Shown here: positions 11,341-26,400 of the stretch, piece by piece
Layout of the letters: the number at the start of each line of letters is the position of its first letter
Position numbering within the stretch: the first letter of the stretch is position 1
Assembly: GCA_963853835.1 (NCBI GenBank)
Contig: OY970834.1
Location: forward strand, 22,698,365-22,762,364
From: Calendula officinalis
Taxonomy: Eukaryota > Streptophyta > Magnoliopsida > Asterales > Asteraceae
Length of the DNA stretch: 64,000 nucleotides
Direction of reading: 5' to 3'
Position numbers and translations under genes: made by a program
The notes under the pieces: model-generated
Told to the model about the DNA's origin: nothing
Database searches by the model: none
Seen by the model: only the letters and a program-made list of their open reading frames with translations

Positions 11341-11343
11341 AAT

Positions 11344-11355
11344 TGGTATCAGAGC
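11344..11355 (+). other. Primer-binding site of the Ty3 element
   Basis: TGGTATCAGAGC, complementary to the 3' end of initiator tRNA-Met, 3 bp after the 5' LTR. It primes minus-strand DNA synthesis in most plant LTR elements. Confidence 0.9.
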
Positions 11356-11589
11356 TATAGTTTAAGTGAATTAGGTTGGATGACCATCCTAGTCTTAGAC
11401 TGTAGCATTAGGAATATAAGATTCCTTGAGATCATAGGTTGACCTTGAGACTTTATATTAAGTTTAGGGTTGAACCTAGGGGGACCGATGAATTTGATAT
11501 GATTTTGGATATTGAGTCTTACGCGACTAATGGGTTGTACACAAGGTACTAAATGTTTAATGTCTTTCGTTTAGTCTTGGTCGAAAGAA

Positions 11590-12726
11590 ATGGCGACCAT
11601 GCATAGAAGTGGTAAAGCCCCGGAGGGCCGGGAGGAAGAAATACCTCATGTCGAGGTTGTGGTTGAACAGGAAAGTCAACCGTCGATGCATCGGATGGGT
11701 GAATCGGAAGTCGGAGCTAATGGAACTCCGGTGACCATGGCGGACCTCCAAACTATTATTGAACAACTCAAGGGAGTGGTGGCCGATGAGGTGGACCGCA
11801 TCATTGGGGACCGTGAGAGGTCGGGTGGAGATCGTGTATCCGAGGCTAGATCGGATGAGAAAACCAGGGATGGTGGCACTCGAGTGGAGAAATCCTCCAC
11901 AGGTGGTTGTAGTGATGCAAGGGCGAAACCCGATGAAAATAATGGTTGTTCTTTTAAGACATTCATGGCTTGTAAGCCAAACATGTATACGGGTAGTTCG
12001 GACCCGAAGGTAACTATGAGGTGGATCCGAGAGACCGAGCGGGTCATCGGAAGTAGCAAGTGCAAGAAAGCTGATATGGTGTTGTATGCATCGCAATTGC
12101 TAAGAGGGGATGCTATGGTCTGGTGGGACATAGTTTATGAGACCCTCGGGAGGGAGGTGATAGAGAGAATGTCATGGGATGAGTTCACCGCGAGGTTGAG
12201 GAAGAAATTTTGTCCCGAAGAGGATTTGGAGAAGATACATGAGAGGTTTATAAACCTAAAGAAGGGTGATAGGTCGGTTGAGGAGTACTCAAGGGAGTTC
12301 ACGGGATTGCTCCCGTTTGTTGCAAGAACTTATTTTGAGGAAAGATCGAGGGTAGTCCGGTATGCTTGTGGGCTACCTTGGGATTACCAATTGGAGGTAA
12401 GGAGAGCGGTCACACTCGATGAGGCCATTGGTGCCGCCCGGGGTGTGGAAGAGGTAGATGCGACAAGGAATGCCGTGAAGGCCCATGTGAACGAGAAAAG
12501 GAAAGCCGAGAGTGGCTCGGGAACTTCTAAAAAGGGGAAGTTCACATCAAATTCCTTCAAGCAAGGAAGCGTTGCCCCGTGCAAGAGATGCGGGAAGAAC
12601 CATGCCGGCGAGTGCCGAGGAGCTTCGAAGGTGTGCTATAATTGTGGAAAGACGGGACATATATCACGGGATTGTAGATCCAAGGCGCTTTCCGAGGTGG
12701 AGTGTTACTCGTGCCATGAAATGTGA
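11590..12726 (+). CDS. Ty3/Gypsy Gag capsid protein (378 codons, C-terminus cut)
   Basis: Gag builds the particle in which the element's RNA is reverse-transcribed. The retrotransposon-gag domain covers about residues 120-280, with SFKTFMACKPNMYTG, the conserved DAMVWWD region, WDEFTARLRKKFCPEED and EYSREFTGLLPF. A basic Ser/Lys-rich linker follows, then CCHC-type knuckles: CKRCGKNHAGEC (an unusual 3-residue spacing) and the canonical CYNCGKTGHISRDC. A third knuckle starts CYSCHEM and is cut by the TGA at 12724-12726; the same frame then continues into the protease region. The ATG at 11590 is the first in the frame and lies about 240 bp after the PBS. Long for a decayed element, consistent with recent insertion. 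Confidence 0.85.
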   Translation: MATMHRSGKAPEGREEEIPHVEVVVEQESQPSMHRMGESEVGANGTPVTMADLQTIIEQLKGVVADEVDRIIGDRERSGGDRVSEARSDEKTRDGGTRVEKSSTGGCSDARAKPDENNGCSFKTFMACKPNMYTGSSDPKVTMRWIRETERVIGSSKCKKADMVLYASQLLRGDAMVWWDIVYETLGREVIERMSWDEFTARLRKKFCPEEDLEKIHERFINLKKGDRSVEEYSREFTGLLPFVARTYFEERSRVVRYACGLPWDYQLEVRRAVTLDEAIGAARGVEEVDATRNAVKAHVNEKRKAESGSGTSKKGKFTSNSFKQGSVAPCKRCGKNHAGECRGASKVCYNCGKTGHISRDCRSKALSEVECYSCHEM

Positions 12727-13220
12727 CACTATAGCAATGCGTGCCCGAAAAAGAGGATCGAGCCAAAGATGCCCGCGGCTCAAAAGATAGAGGAACCGGC
12801 TAAAGTGAAGGGGCGTTCCTTTCAGGTGACTCGAGAGGAGGCAAAATAGGTGCACGATGTAGTATCAGGTACTTTATTCATTGACTTCATGCCATCTTCT
12901 ATATTATTTGATTCGGGTTCTACTTATTCGTTGTGTCTCACGAGTTTGGTAGAAAGTTAAATGTGCCGACCGATGTTGTTAGATGAAAAATATGAAATAG
13001 TGGTAGCCAATGGGAAAATCCCAACGGTCGAATTTGTTTATAGGAGTTGTGACTTAGAAATAGGTGGGAAAAAGTTAAAAAAAAAATTTTGATTTATGTC
13101 CATGAGAAAGAAAGATTTTGATGTGATTATCGGTATGGATTGGTTGGGTATGCACCAAGCCAAGATATTGTGTGACTATAGCTTAATGGTCGCACAGATT
13201 GGTGGTTATAGGAATTGGAG
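12727..13220 (+). pseudogene. Ty3 aspartic protease remnant
   Basis: In frame with gag after its stop, the sequence shows the rest of the third knuckle and then LFDSGSTYS, whose DSG is the retroviral-type protease active-site triad. Stops follow at about 12847 and 12958. Further on is DFDVIIGMDWLGMHQAKI, the C-terminal protease signature that normally leads into reverse transcriptase. Here it is followed by non-coding DNA instead. The protease would process Gag-Pol; this copy cannot make it as one product. Confidence 0.75.
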
Positions 13221-15680
<2,460 letters not shown>

Positions 15681-17386
15681 TGTAACGACCCGAAATTTGT
15701 AAATAAATAAAATATGTAAAAATATGATAATTATGGATAAATCATATAAAATATGTGGAAATTGGTTTCGTGTCGTTTGGACACCGTACGAGAAAGTTAT
15801 GGGCGAAACTGAGTCGAGACAAAGTCGAATAAGTGCAGCCCTGGCTACACCAGGAGTTCGCGACGCGAACGTGTGTTCCCGATCGGGAACTAGCTCCAGG
15901 GAGTTTGGCCTTTGGTCGCGATATAGTTCACGCAGGCTTAACGATCGCGAAGTATGGAAATCGCATAGTTAGCGACGCGAACTATTGTTCGCGTCGTGAT
16001 CTTTTGTCTGGCAGCATTAAAGTCGGGATTTGGCTCATTTATTGCATTTGTAAACCCTAGTTTTTCTCTCATCAAGTGTGTGAACGATTTTGAGTGTAAA
16101 GCATCATTTGGAGCAGATTTCTTGGTCAAATCTTGTGATTCTTCACTCCTAGTTGAAGATTAAAGGTATATCTTCAATCCTTTGTAGTTATGGCTTTAGA
16201 TCTATGGGTTTAGAAGCTTGGGGTTGAAACCCTAGTTCTTGGGGTTATGGGTTATGGTGATATAAATGGTGTATACACTTAATAGATGATATATTAACAA
16301 AGGAAACAAGTGTATGATTATGATTTGTAAGAATCTTACGGGTTGGTTAAACCTAGGGTTTGGTAAATCATCATATTTGGGGGAAATGGATTGATGGGTG
16401 TTATCTAGAGGTAGATGAACACATTATTAGTAGATTGTGATGTTGAACATTGTATGATCTTTGTTTTAGGCTTCCGGTGAAGTCTTGGAGTTTGATCAAA
16501 TTGTTGGAACGAGGAAACCGGCGGAAAGAATACGGTTGGAGCATTTATTGCTAAGGTGAGTACGTGTGGAATTTACTGAGTACATAGCCCTTTTAAATAT
16601 TTTCATTACTTGCGTTATGGTCTATTTGCTTAATTGTGTAGACTAGTAGTTGATAGTTAGTTATACCGATGATAGTATTAAACTAACTTATTTGATGATG
16701 AATGTGATAGCCGAGGACTAGATTGACATAACCTTTGAGTTATGGTGAGAACGAGATGACGCGATGCTAGTTAGTTCGGGGGCAACCCGATAACTAGACA
16801 TGGTGATGTTTCTAACTAGTTCGGGGCAACCCGATAGTTAGTTAGGTTAGTGTTTCTAGCTAGTTCGGGGGCAACCCGATAGTTGGATTTATGGGTGCTT
16901 TTAGCTAGTTCGGGGGCAACCCGATAGTTAGGCACGTTAGTATTGCTAGTTAGCTCGGGGGCAACCCGATAACTAGATATGTGTTGCTAGGAAAGCAAGG
17001 TTTGGAGTTACCATAGGGTGACTATATGGATGGGCGAAATTACTTGTTTGTTGTTTACTTGGATAAACGATTATTATTATTAATGGGTCTAAACCCATGT
17101 AACTCACGAGACGTTTTGTCTCACGTACTCCTTGTTTTGTTTTGCTATGTACTCAGGTTCGGGATCGAAGGCTTAGGTACGCATGGATAGAGATGCGGGA
17201 CCTAGATTAGAAGAACACTAGATTGGATTTAGTCTTAGCTTGGTTATGATCTATTTTGTAACACCTACTTTTATACTCTGATTTCATACCAAGTTTTTGT
17301 AAATCCAAATTGAGGATGTTCTTCTATTTATAAAAAAAAATATTTTATTTTGGCTAATATTTGGTATTAAAAATTGAGGTGTTACA
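15681..17386 (+). repeat. 3' LTR of the Ty3 element
   Basis: 1706 bp, about 99 percent identical by eye to 9632-11340, including the five-unit TTCGGGGGCAACCCGATA array (16764-16980; one unit lacks a G). Confidence 0.92.
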
Positions 17387-17918
17387 TGCTTCGAAGTAAT
17401 ATGCTGTGTTTTAGTAAAGAACATGTGCTTCGATACATCAATACCACCACCACCCCCATTAGCACCAGCACCTTCACTGTCAGCCACCACCACCACCAAC
17501 GGCGGCGACGGACGGTGTCCGGCGGCGGCGGACGGCGACCGGAGGTGGCCGGAGGCGGCGGGCGGCGGTTGCTGTAGGTGGGGGATTTGATCTTGACCAT
17601 CTTGATCCAATGGTTAGGATTTATCGCTTGGGATTAGACAAATCCTTTGGACTCCCTAGAATACAACTCGGTAAATATAACTCAAACTAGAACTTAACAT
17701 CAAGTCTTATATCCCGGTTCCAAAAAAAAAGTCTTATATCAAAATCTTGGAACATGACATGATTATATGGTCAAATATCATCGCCTTAAAAATTAACGAA
17801 CTTTTAAAGTCACGGAATTTAATTATAAAATAAATAAAATACTCATCAAATATATACTTAAAGTTTATAATTACATTTTGTCAATTAAGACAAAAGCATA
17901 CAAATTGAATGTTTAATC

Positions 17919-18250
17919 TAGGGGTGAGCTCGGTTCAAAAACCGAACCGAATCGAAACCGATAGAACCGAAACCGAAAACGATGAATTTTTAAAATCGAA
18001 ACCGAACCGATAACATGTTATCGGTTTTGGTTCGGTTTGGTATCCGTTCGGTTCGATTTTGGTTCGGTTTTTTTAGGCCAAATGTTCATCATTTTCCCAA
18101 AACCGTACCGAAACCGATAGAACCGAAACCGAAAACGACGAATTTTCACAACCGAAACCGAACGGATAACATGTTATCGGTTTTGGTTCAGTTCGGTTTC
18201 GATCGATTTTCGGTTCGGTTCGGTTTTTTCGATCCAAATGCTCACCCCTA
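17919..18250. mobile_element. hAT-type MITE, ACCGAAACCG-rich
   Basis: TIRs TAGGGGTGAGC and GCTCACCCCTA with an exact 8-bp duplication GTTTAATC at 17911-17918 and 18251-18258. The interior is two large palindromic blocks of CCGAACCGAAACCGA units separated by GGCCAAATGTTCATC. Same TIR as the element at 3438-3995 but a different internal unit. Confidence 0.92.
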
Positions 18251-18409
18251 GTTTAATCGGTTTGACCATATATTATTCCCATTAATTAATGCTTTTTTTC
18301 TCTAATATAATTTGTTCGGAACATAATTATTTCGTATTAAGCCATATACGATTATTTATAATAAAAAAAAATTAAAACTTAATATTTTTCTTGAAAACAT
18401 ATAATCATA

Positions 18410-18936
18410 CTAGCTACAAAACCCGCCCGATGGGCGGGTATGCTGTAAATTTTAGTATGTAGAAAAATATCCAAAAACTTTATATACTTCTAAATGACAT
18501 AATAATCAATAGATGTGATGATGATTTTGTACAAAAAAACGGTAAATGAAGAAATGTTACATATAAATGTTACATATAGTTATTTGTTTCCTTCGCGGAT
18601 TGATCTTTTAAATATTTATTTGTTTCCTTGTATGTAGGATCTTTTAAATAGTTATTTGTATGTACGATATTTTAAATAGTTATTTGTTTCCTTGTATGTA
18701 GGAAGCCGTATATGGAGCATATGAATGTAGACCGTAAACCGTACCAGATTCGTTTGCCGTATATGGAGCATATGAATATGAATGTAGACCGTAAGCTGTA
18801 CCAGATTCGTTTGTATTAGTGCAAATGACGTGGACCAATCAGGGAATTCCAAGTGGCATTATGGACGAATAGGAATGCTTGGAATTATCATGGTGTCAAA
18901 TCCTCTTCAAATTTAGGCCTCATATATAGAGTAGGA
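18410..18936 (-). mobile_element. Non-autonomous Helitron, 527 bp
   Basis: On the minus strand it begins TCCTACTCTATATATGAGG after an A and ends with a GC-rich hairpin (CCCGCCCATCGGGCGGG), a short spacer and CTAG before a T. Those are the Helitron hallmarks: 5' TC, 3' hairpin plus CTRR, insertion between A and T, no target duplication. The interior has an internal duplication around CCGTATATGGAGCATATGAA (18710-18810). No Rep/helicase is encoded. The 5' end could instead be the TC at 18930. Confidence 0.6.
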
Positions 18937-19322
18937 TTATTTAATAATTCTTTAAAAAAATTCATATCTCACATTTATCGAAGACACATTTCTCCACATA
19001 TAAAAACAAACCCTATTCAAACAAATCAATAAGAAGGGTACATTCGTCATTTCGAGAATTATAACGTTATCTTCCTTTTGGGACCCCACCTCTATTCAAA
19101 TTCTAACTCTTTTTTAATACCCTTGTTGTCCCTACTACAGTCCCCCAATCTATAGATACACAAATCTGTATGTATTAACATACACCTAGAACTACACCTA
19201 CAAGTACACTAATCTGTATGTATTGTTTCCTTCTCTGCAACACAACCCCCAAAATACTCAGCTTTTGAGGAAATCTGAAGACAAAATCACAGGTTTTCAA
19301 GATAGAATTTTGAGTTTTGAGA
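18937..19322 (+). promoter_or_regulatory. Upstream region and probable 5' UTR of the TPXL gene
   Basis: A TATA-like CATATAAAAACAAACC lies at about 18996-19011 and is followed by a pyrimidine-rich leader up to the ATG at 19323. Transcription start is inferred only from spacing. A Helitron ends immediately upstream. Confidence 0.4.
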
Positions 19323-22300
19323 ATGGAGGTAGAAATGGAGGATGATAACGGTACCGGAAATACGGCAGTTGAGTTTACGTTCACGGCCGTGGAAATCGAT
19401 CTCGATTACGAGTTTGAAGCAGCTCGGTTCTTCGATTTTACAAGAGCGGAGTCGATTAATGAAGCTCGTAAAGCTGAAATGTGGTTTGATTCTGTTCAAA
19501 GTTATCCGCCTTCGCGTAAGTTGTTGAAATTTGTATAAATTGCTGATTTCTGCTTGTATTTTGTTCTTGTTCTGATTGTGAGTATATTTCTAGCTGATTG
19601 TGATATCGATCGTTTTGTTACACCTGTGAAATAGGGGAAAAGGAGATTCGATTAAGCTAAAGCTAATTGAAAATTTTATTGTTTCGAATATACGCTCCCT
19701 AATGTTGACTTTTGAGGTCAATAATCGATCTTTACATTATAAATTGCTTACAATTAAGGAAAATGTTTGTTGTTAATATCTAATTTATGAAAATTCTACT
19801 CACGAGAAACAGTTTAGGTTAAATTTGGTAGAACATTCAGTTCAATTTTGAATTTTGAATTCTAGAGTTGACCTTATTAGTTCAAACGTATCCAATTTTC
19901 TGGTATTTGTACTTGGTACACTCTGGTAATGATAGCTGAAAAGTGAATAATATTACACGGATACAACTTATGATTTCATATTCTAATAATAGAAATTCAT
20001 GTGTAGTTTTTGCATATTAGGATTGTGGGGTAATTTCTGGTTTCTGGCTCATGCAGCTCTCAACTTTGATATCTGTCTTACATTTGTGGTCCATATTATG
20101 ATTGCAGAATAGATATACAAAATTTCATATATTAAGTGGTCCTACACATTTGTAATTATTGGATTTAGGCAGTCCATAACTTGAGATGTTACTGTCCTGT
20201 TGCAATTTCGAGGCTTTTTGTGGTTATTTGTTGGTTGTATATACTTTATCATATGGTTTACAGGCACCTTTTTAGGTTGTATTCATGATTATAATAGTTT
20301 GATTTGTGTTGCATCAAGCATTAATTTGTAACTATTGTTTTTGTATATCAGTTGTTACAAAATAGGCAATCATAACATTAAAAGTGTTAACATAACTTCT
20401 GAAAAAGGTTGGTTAACTTAATATAACCGTTGATGCTAATCTGTGAATGTATTTTTAATTTCAGCATTTGCAGTCAAATTAATTGCAAGAGAACAAAGTG
20501 AAAATGCAAGCACTTCAGCAAATCAGTTGGAAAATGATTCTGATGTCACAAGAGCACCAGAAGATTCCACAATGGATTTGAGCAACACAGGTATCAGCAT
20601 GATTAATAAATTATGATTAAGTTGCCAGCTGGCATATATTCATTATTTTAATAAAATTTCATACAGATGAAATGGAAAATGGGAGAATTCCTTTGGATTT
20701 AAAGAGTCACTGTCTAGAAGCATTTCAGAAACAACAAATACAAAAAATGCCGAAAGATAATACAAAAAATGCAAATTATAAATCAAAAACAAAATCAAGT
20801 TGGAAACCAAGAACCTCAACTTTGATGAAACCTACAGCAAGTCAATTGGCTAAACAAAATCAAGACCGTTTAGTGGATAATTTCAGGTAATTACTGCTAA
20901 ATTATGTATTCTTAGTGATAAATGATCTAGCTTTTTTCAAGTACTCGTATTAAAAAAATCGTATAATTGTGTGTTAGGTTTCAAAAGTTGGGGATTAGTT
21001 CTTCTGGTGTTGAAAGTCAAGCTACTAAAAGACAAAAACTCGAGGGAGGTCACTTGTTTAAGGTTAGAAGTACCATGTAATCCTGATATATTCCTCTCGG
21101 TTGTTTTATTTTTGAATAAATTACACAAATGGTCCTTTTGATTTGCAAAAAGTTCTGTACTTAAGTATGAAGTATCAGGTTCATGAAAAGGCCATTTAAG
21201 GGACGATCCATGTTATAAGTGCTCAAAGTTAGGGACCATTGGTGTAATTTTTTATACTGAAGGACCATTTTGGTAACTTTTTGCAAACCACAAGGACCAT
21301 TTATGTAATCTTCTCTATTTTTATAGTTTCCAGTTAATTACATAATAGTCCATGTGGTTTGAAAATTGTAACATCAATGGTCCCCTAAAAGATTAACAAA
21401 TTTTTTCTATTGTTTTTTTTACACATTTTGAACATGTGAAACGTTTTGCTTGATGACAGGTTATGAGCACAATTCAAGAAACAAATTTTGTTCACAAAGC
21501 ACCAAAAAAGGTAAGTTGAATATTAAGTGTATCGCTTCATTTTTTACTTAATTTTTTATTTATTTTTATTCTTACAGGAAGGAATTGTTGACGGGAATAC
21601 TACTAGGTTGAAAATCACTGTTCCTAGACCTCCTGATCTTGCAACAGCTCAACGAGCACAAAGAATAAGGTTACCTGGAATTAAACCCAAAAATTGCTAT
21701 TTTATTTAATAATCTGTTTTATCTTTTTTAATTAATAAAATAATATTTGGGTGTTAGGCAAAAAGGTGACACTGGAAACGAGTATGTGGCATCAAGAGCT
21801 CCTGGTTTTCGAGCTCTTCCACTCAACAGAAAAGTTTGTATTTATAAAATCTAGATTTTTAAAAAATTCATTCTAAATGACTTTGTTTTTTTTTTTAAAA
21901 TTTATTTTATATATCTTTTGCAGATTTTTGAGGCACCTTCATTTTTACACCAAAAAAGCACTCCCCAATTACCTGAGTTTCAAGTAAGTCATCGCTTCAT
22001 ATTATTATTATTATTTCTTCAAGTTCGTGTGACAATTATTTAATTACTTATAGAACCTTAATATTTATGTTATGATTACCAGGAGTTTCAGCTCAAGACA
22101 AGTGAAAGGGCTGCACAAAACACTGCTGCAGTTCCATCTACTTCAGCAAGTAGCAATAACTTAAAGGTAACCTAAATTTACCAATTTAATTTTTTTATAT
22201 GGTGATACAAAATAATTATTCTATAAAAAAAAATGAATACAGGCACCACAGAAGCCTGGTTTTGCATTTGCTGCAGAAAGCAGCAATAGAGATTCCAAGG

Positions 22301-23468
22301 GGTATAATTGTCAATTTACTGATTAATTTTTGCAATATATAATTACTCATGAGTTAAATTTTTAATATATATTTCCTCTCAGATCACATGCTGCTGGTGA
22401 GGAGTGTGAAACAGTACACAAATTTAAAGCTCTACCACTTAACAAAAAGGTATTTTATATACTTAGTTTCTGTAAAATAATTCAATTATAAATACATTTG
22501 TATTTCTGAATGCAGATATTTTCATGTAAAGGAGATTTAGGAGTTTCTAGAAGCAACAAGAGGGAGACCACCATAGCTATGGTGTGCTAACTTCATATTT
22601 TTCAATTTCTTGTTAATTCAATAGATTTTATAATCTTGTGATCTTATTACAGGCATTTAATTTTCAAACGGATAAACGAGGTCAACATGCTCCACCAGTT
22701 GATCTCTTTAACAAGGTATATTATATTATATTATATTATATTATATTATATTATATTATATTATATTATATTATATTATATTATATTTATTATATTATAT
22801 TATATTATATTATATTATATTATATTATATTATATTATATTATATTATATTATATTATATTATATTATATTATATTATATTATATTATATTATATTATAT
22901 TATATTAATATTATATTATATTATATTATATTATATTATATTATATTATATTATATTATATTATATTAATATTATATTATATTATATTATATTATATTAT
23001 ATTATATTAATATTAATACTCGTATTAATTATTTATCTTAATCATGTAAAACATTGACTTTATTTTTGTAAATTTGTAGCTCTCGTTAGCACCAGAATCC
23101 AGTTCTCAACTCAACAGACCAAGATCTAGGCATACCTCTATTCCTACAAAGGTTATTCTTATTTACTTTCACTAACTTTAAATAAATAATTAAAAATTGC
23201 ATTTTTTACTGAGTTGTATATTATTTTGGCACAAGGGTTTCAAAGAAAACAGAGTATGCTCTTTTCAACAACAAAGTGAGGTAAAACCACCAAAAACCGG
23301 ATTAAAACAACAGCTTCAGTTTCAGTCCATCCCTGAAGCCACTCCATTTGCAAGAATTAACAGGTTCAGTTACACAAACAACATAAATTATTTATTTAAA
23401 CCATAATTTTTTAATATTAATTTTAATTTTTAATTTTAATTTGGAGCAGAAACTTGGGGACTCGTTAA
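19323..23468 (+). CDS. TPX2-like protein (TPXL2/TPXL3 type), 16 exons
   Basis: Spindle-assembly factor: plant TPXL2/3 proteins bind and activate alpha-Aurora kinases and locate them to microtubules. Exons traced from GT-AG sites: 19323-19515, 20465-20590, 20667-20886, 20978-21062, 21460-21510, 21578-21669, 21758-21833, 21924-21983, 22083-22166, 22243-22301, 22383-22449, 22516-22581, 22653-22715, 23080-23151, 23236-23363, 23450-23468. They total 1461 bp, 486 aa, one open frame. The N-terminal DYEFEAARFFDFTRAES with EMWFDSVQSYPPSPF is the Aurora-binding motif of the family. The central TPX2/importin region has ITVPRPPDLATAQRAQRIR, two FRALPLNRK/FKALPLNKK repeats and PPVDLFNKLSL. The C-terminal kinesin-binding TPX2 domain of full-length TPX2 is absent, as expected for TPXL2/3 (about 500 aa). 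AATAAA at about 23562 may be the poly(A) signal. Confidence 0.88.
22717..23012. repeat. (TATTA)n pentanucleotide microsatellite in TPXL intron 13
   Basis: Almost 300 bp of TATTA repeats, with rare breaks (TTTAT at about 22786, TTAAT at about 22905, 22966 and 23010), starting directly after the exon-13 donor. ORFs across it (Tyr-Ile-Leu repeats) are artefacts. Confidence 0.97.
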
Positions 23469-26400
23469 CGAGTGAATACATTTGGCATCTGTTAATGGTG
23501 CCTACAGGAAGATATTGATTGGTCCTGTGTAAGTGATAGAAAGGGTAAAGTTAGTTAATATAATAAAATGCCACTAGAACTAAAGTTGTACAGCTTATTG
23601 CAGTGGTTTTTTTACGACGATTTGAGCATTTGTCTCTACAAAAAAATATGAAAAAAAGGAAGTTACAGTAGAATTAAACTTTGGATTTAATTATATGGAT
23701 GGATATGTGCAGTTTGTTAAAGCTAGTTTGAGAATTATTATTAGTAGGTTGTATCATCTATAAGAAATGTCGGTTACAATGACATACAAAAATGTGGAAT
23801 ACGCACAAATGTGTCGAAGCCCAATATTGGTTCTAGATAGGCTTGATCCGTTAAAGACCTCTTCGTCTATTTTTACTTTCTTTTCGAATTATTATTATAA
23901 TTAAACAGAAATAGTATTTGTTCATACTATTTGTGTCTGCTTACGTGTATATACTCACTTGTTCATGACAAGTGTCAAAATAAAGAGATGATATGAGAGG
24001 CATAATTAGTGAATCACACATGTCAAATTCAAAAGTGGGTAGAATTATGAGTAGAAAAACTTGGTGTGAGAGCGACAAGGCAATCTGGCAGTGTGGTTGC
24101 AATCGATAGTGCAGGGGCGGGGTCGAGACCAGACAAACAACCTCACGTTTCTAGCCATTTTCATTTTTCAGTAAACTTCATTGTTGTCATTATTCGTGAT
24201 AATCCTTACATGTATTAAAAATTTATATTTTCGTTAATAAATGAGTAATTTCTAATTGTGAGGAGTAGCTATCACAGTACTTAACCACAATACTTAGAGT
24301 TGTTTTTTTCTTTTTTTTTTTCTATTTAAAAAGTCGATAAAAATATGACCATGTCAAGAAATTTAAAATCACGAGATTCGTCAATTAATTAACATTTTAT
24401 TAAAGCATAAATCATAAATAAACATACTTATATTAATCTTAGAACAAACATATATCGATAGCATATTTCAACATATATTTTTTTAAATTGAATCACATGT
24501 GACTTAATGATGATGGTGGTTGTATATTGAATCACATGTGACTTGATGATGATAATTATTAAGATTTGTAGGGGGGACGGATTGGTGTTAATGCCTCCCA
24601 ATGCTTGACCACAATATACTCTTTCTATGTGTGTATTTAAAAAACACAGTTACCAATTACCAGAAACCGTTTGGTCATTTTATATTTTTGTTACGGACAA
24701 AGTTAACTTTGTAAGTTAACAAGGATAGTAAAACCCGCGTTACACTGCGGGATTTTCTTTCCAACTTATTTGATTAATTACGATAAAGTGTCATACAATC
24801 AAAATTTATATGTTTGGTTACGATTCCTCGCCATTATTTATCAAATTATATCTTTAGGGCATGCAACAAATCATAAAATGTTATACATTTAAGATGGATA
24901 AGCTACAAATGAAATAATAATGAAGCAAATGTAAAAATGAACTCGGATTTACTATTAACTTTCGTATTATTTCTTTTTTCTCGTTTATATACTTTTACCC
25001 ATCATAGATTTTTGACCCACACAATGAACATGATCTAAAGTTTTATATTTTGAGCAAATAAATTTATAATTTAAGATAGTACACATTTAAATAATAGTTT
25101 AGTAAACACCTTAAGATAATAAGATATTATACAATAATTTATGATTGAAATGACATTTTCATTATTATTTAAAAATTGATTCAAATTAATTTTAGTTTTC
25201 ATCAATCTTTTTATACGTAGTATTTGTTTTTATTTGTATACTTGTTAATTTTCAATTGCAATAATCATATGTTTATAAGTGATTCTTCTTAAATGTAAAT
25301 TTTCTGTCGCCAAAGCTTAAAAAAATTACATGTCTTTATTAAATTTTATCAACTCAAAAAACATAATAAATATAAATATTTAGAAGAAAAATACAAATCT
25401 ATATTTGCATAAGAATTGATTTAAAATAAATTGATTAATATGCAAGTTGTTTTCATATTGAGTGAAGATATGTAATTATAATACAAAAAAATCTCTATTA
25501 ATATTCATTGAAAAGAATACCATAATTCTCTCTCTAAGAAACTGCAATTAAGATTTAATACAAAAAATACTTTGCCAGGACTCAAACACATGATGGTTTG
25601 GGAAAGAAGGGTACGTGATAACCAATCAAGCTGATAAGACAATTGTATAATTTTGGATGGTGGATTTAATAAACAAATCCACTGTGAGTAGTGATGCAGC
25701 GTATGTGCAATATTTCAACATTTTCTTTTTAGTTTTTTAATTCATTTTTTTTCTAACCAATTGGAGAACAGTGAACAGTAAAATGGTATTGCATTTGTAT
25801 AATAGGTAATGGAAAGCTATATGCGATGAAGAGGATCGACCGAGTGGCAATGGTGTTTATAACAATTATAATATTAAGCATTTTCTATTAATCACATTCA
25901 TTTGGTATTTATAATTTATATTTTTTATTTTGAAAAATACGTAAGAAAAGTTTATGCTTATTTACAAAAATCAACTAAGCACATTCATTTGATATTGGAA
26001 TATTTTCTGTAAATAATAGCCTCTAAGTCTATAATTAGCAAAAACTCATAAAGGAAAAGGAAAATTTAGGTCATATTCATCATTATTTAAAACTTAGAAA
26101 TTCACTTTTCTGGTTCCAAGAGAAACAAAGGTTTGGGGCCTAATTAGTTATGGGTTTAGCGATAGTATGTTAATTTGCAATAAACTACATAATCTAATTC
26201 AGATTCCTAGATATGCCACTGAGTTGAGTCAAACTGCATTGGGGGCCTTTTCCCTCTTCTCATTATATAAATATGCCCCAATCAATCTTGTAAGCAAAAA
26301 AAGATATAACGTTTGTGCACATAAAACCACCACCATCATCATGTTAAATAGGATCGGTCCATTTGTATGGGCTTCGAAACCGTATATGAACCTCGATACA

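Noticed and set aside
22638..23057. 139-codon ORF with Ile-Ile-Leu-Tyr-Tyr repeats
   Set aside because: Its start is TPXL exon 13 and the rest is the TATTA repeat in the intron.
24733..24750. Possible Helitron 3' end hairpin (similar ones near 7000 and 39316)
   Set aside because: No CTRR terminus and no matching 5' TC end found.
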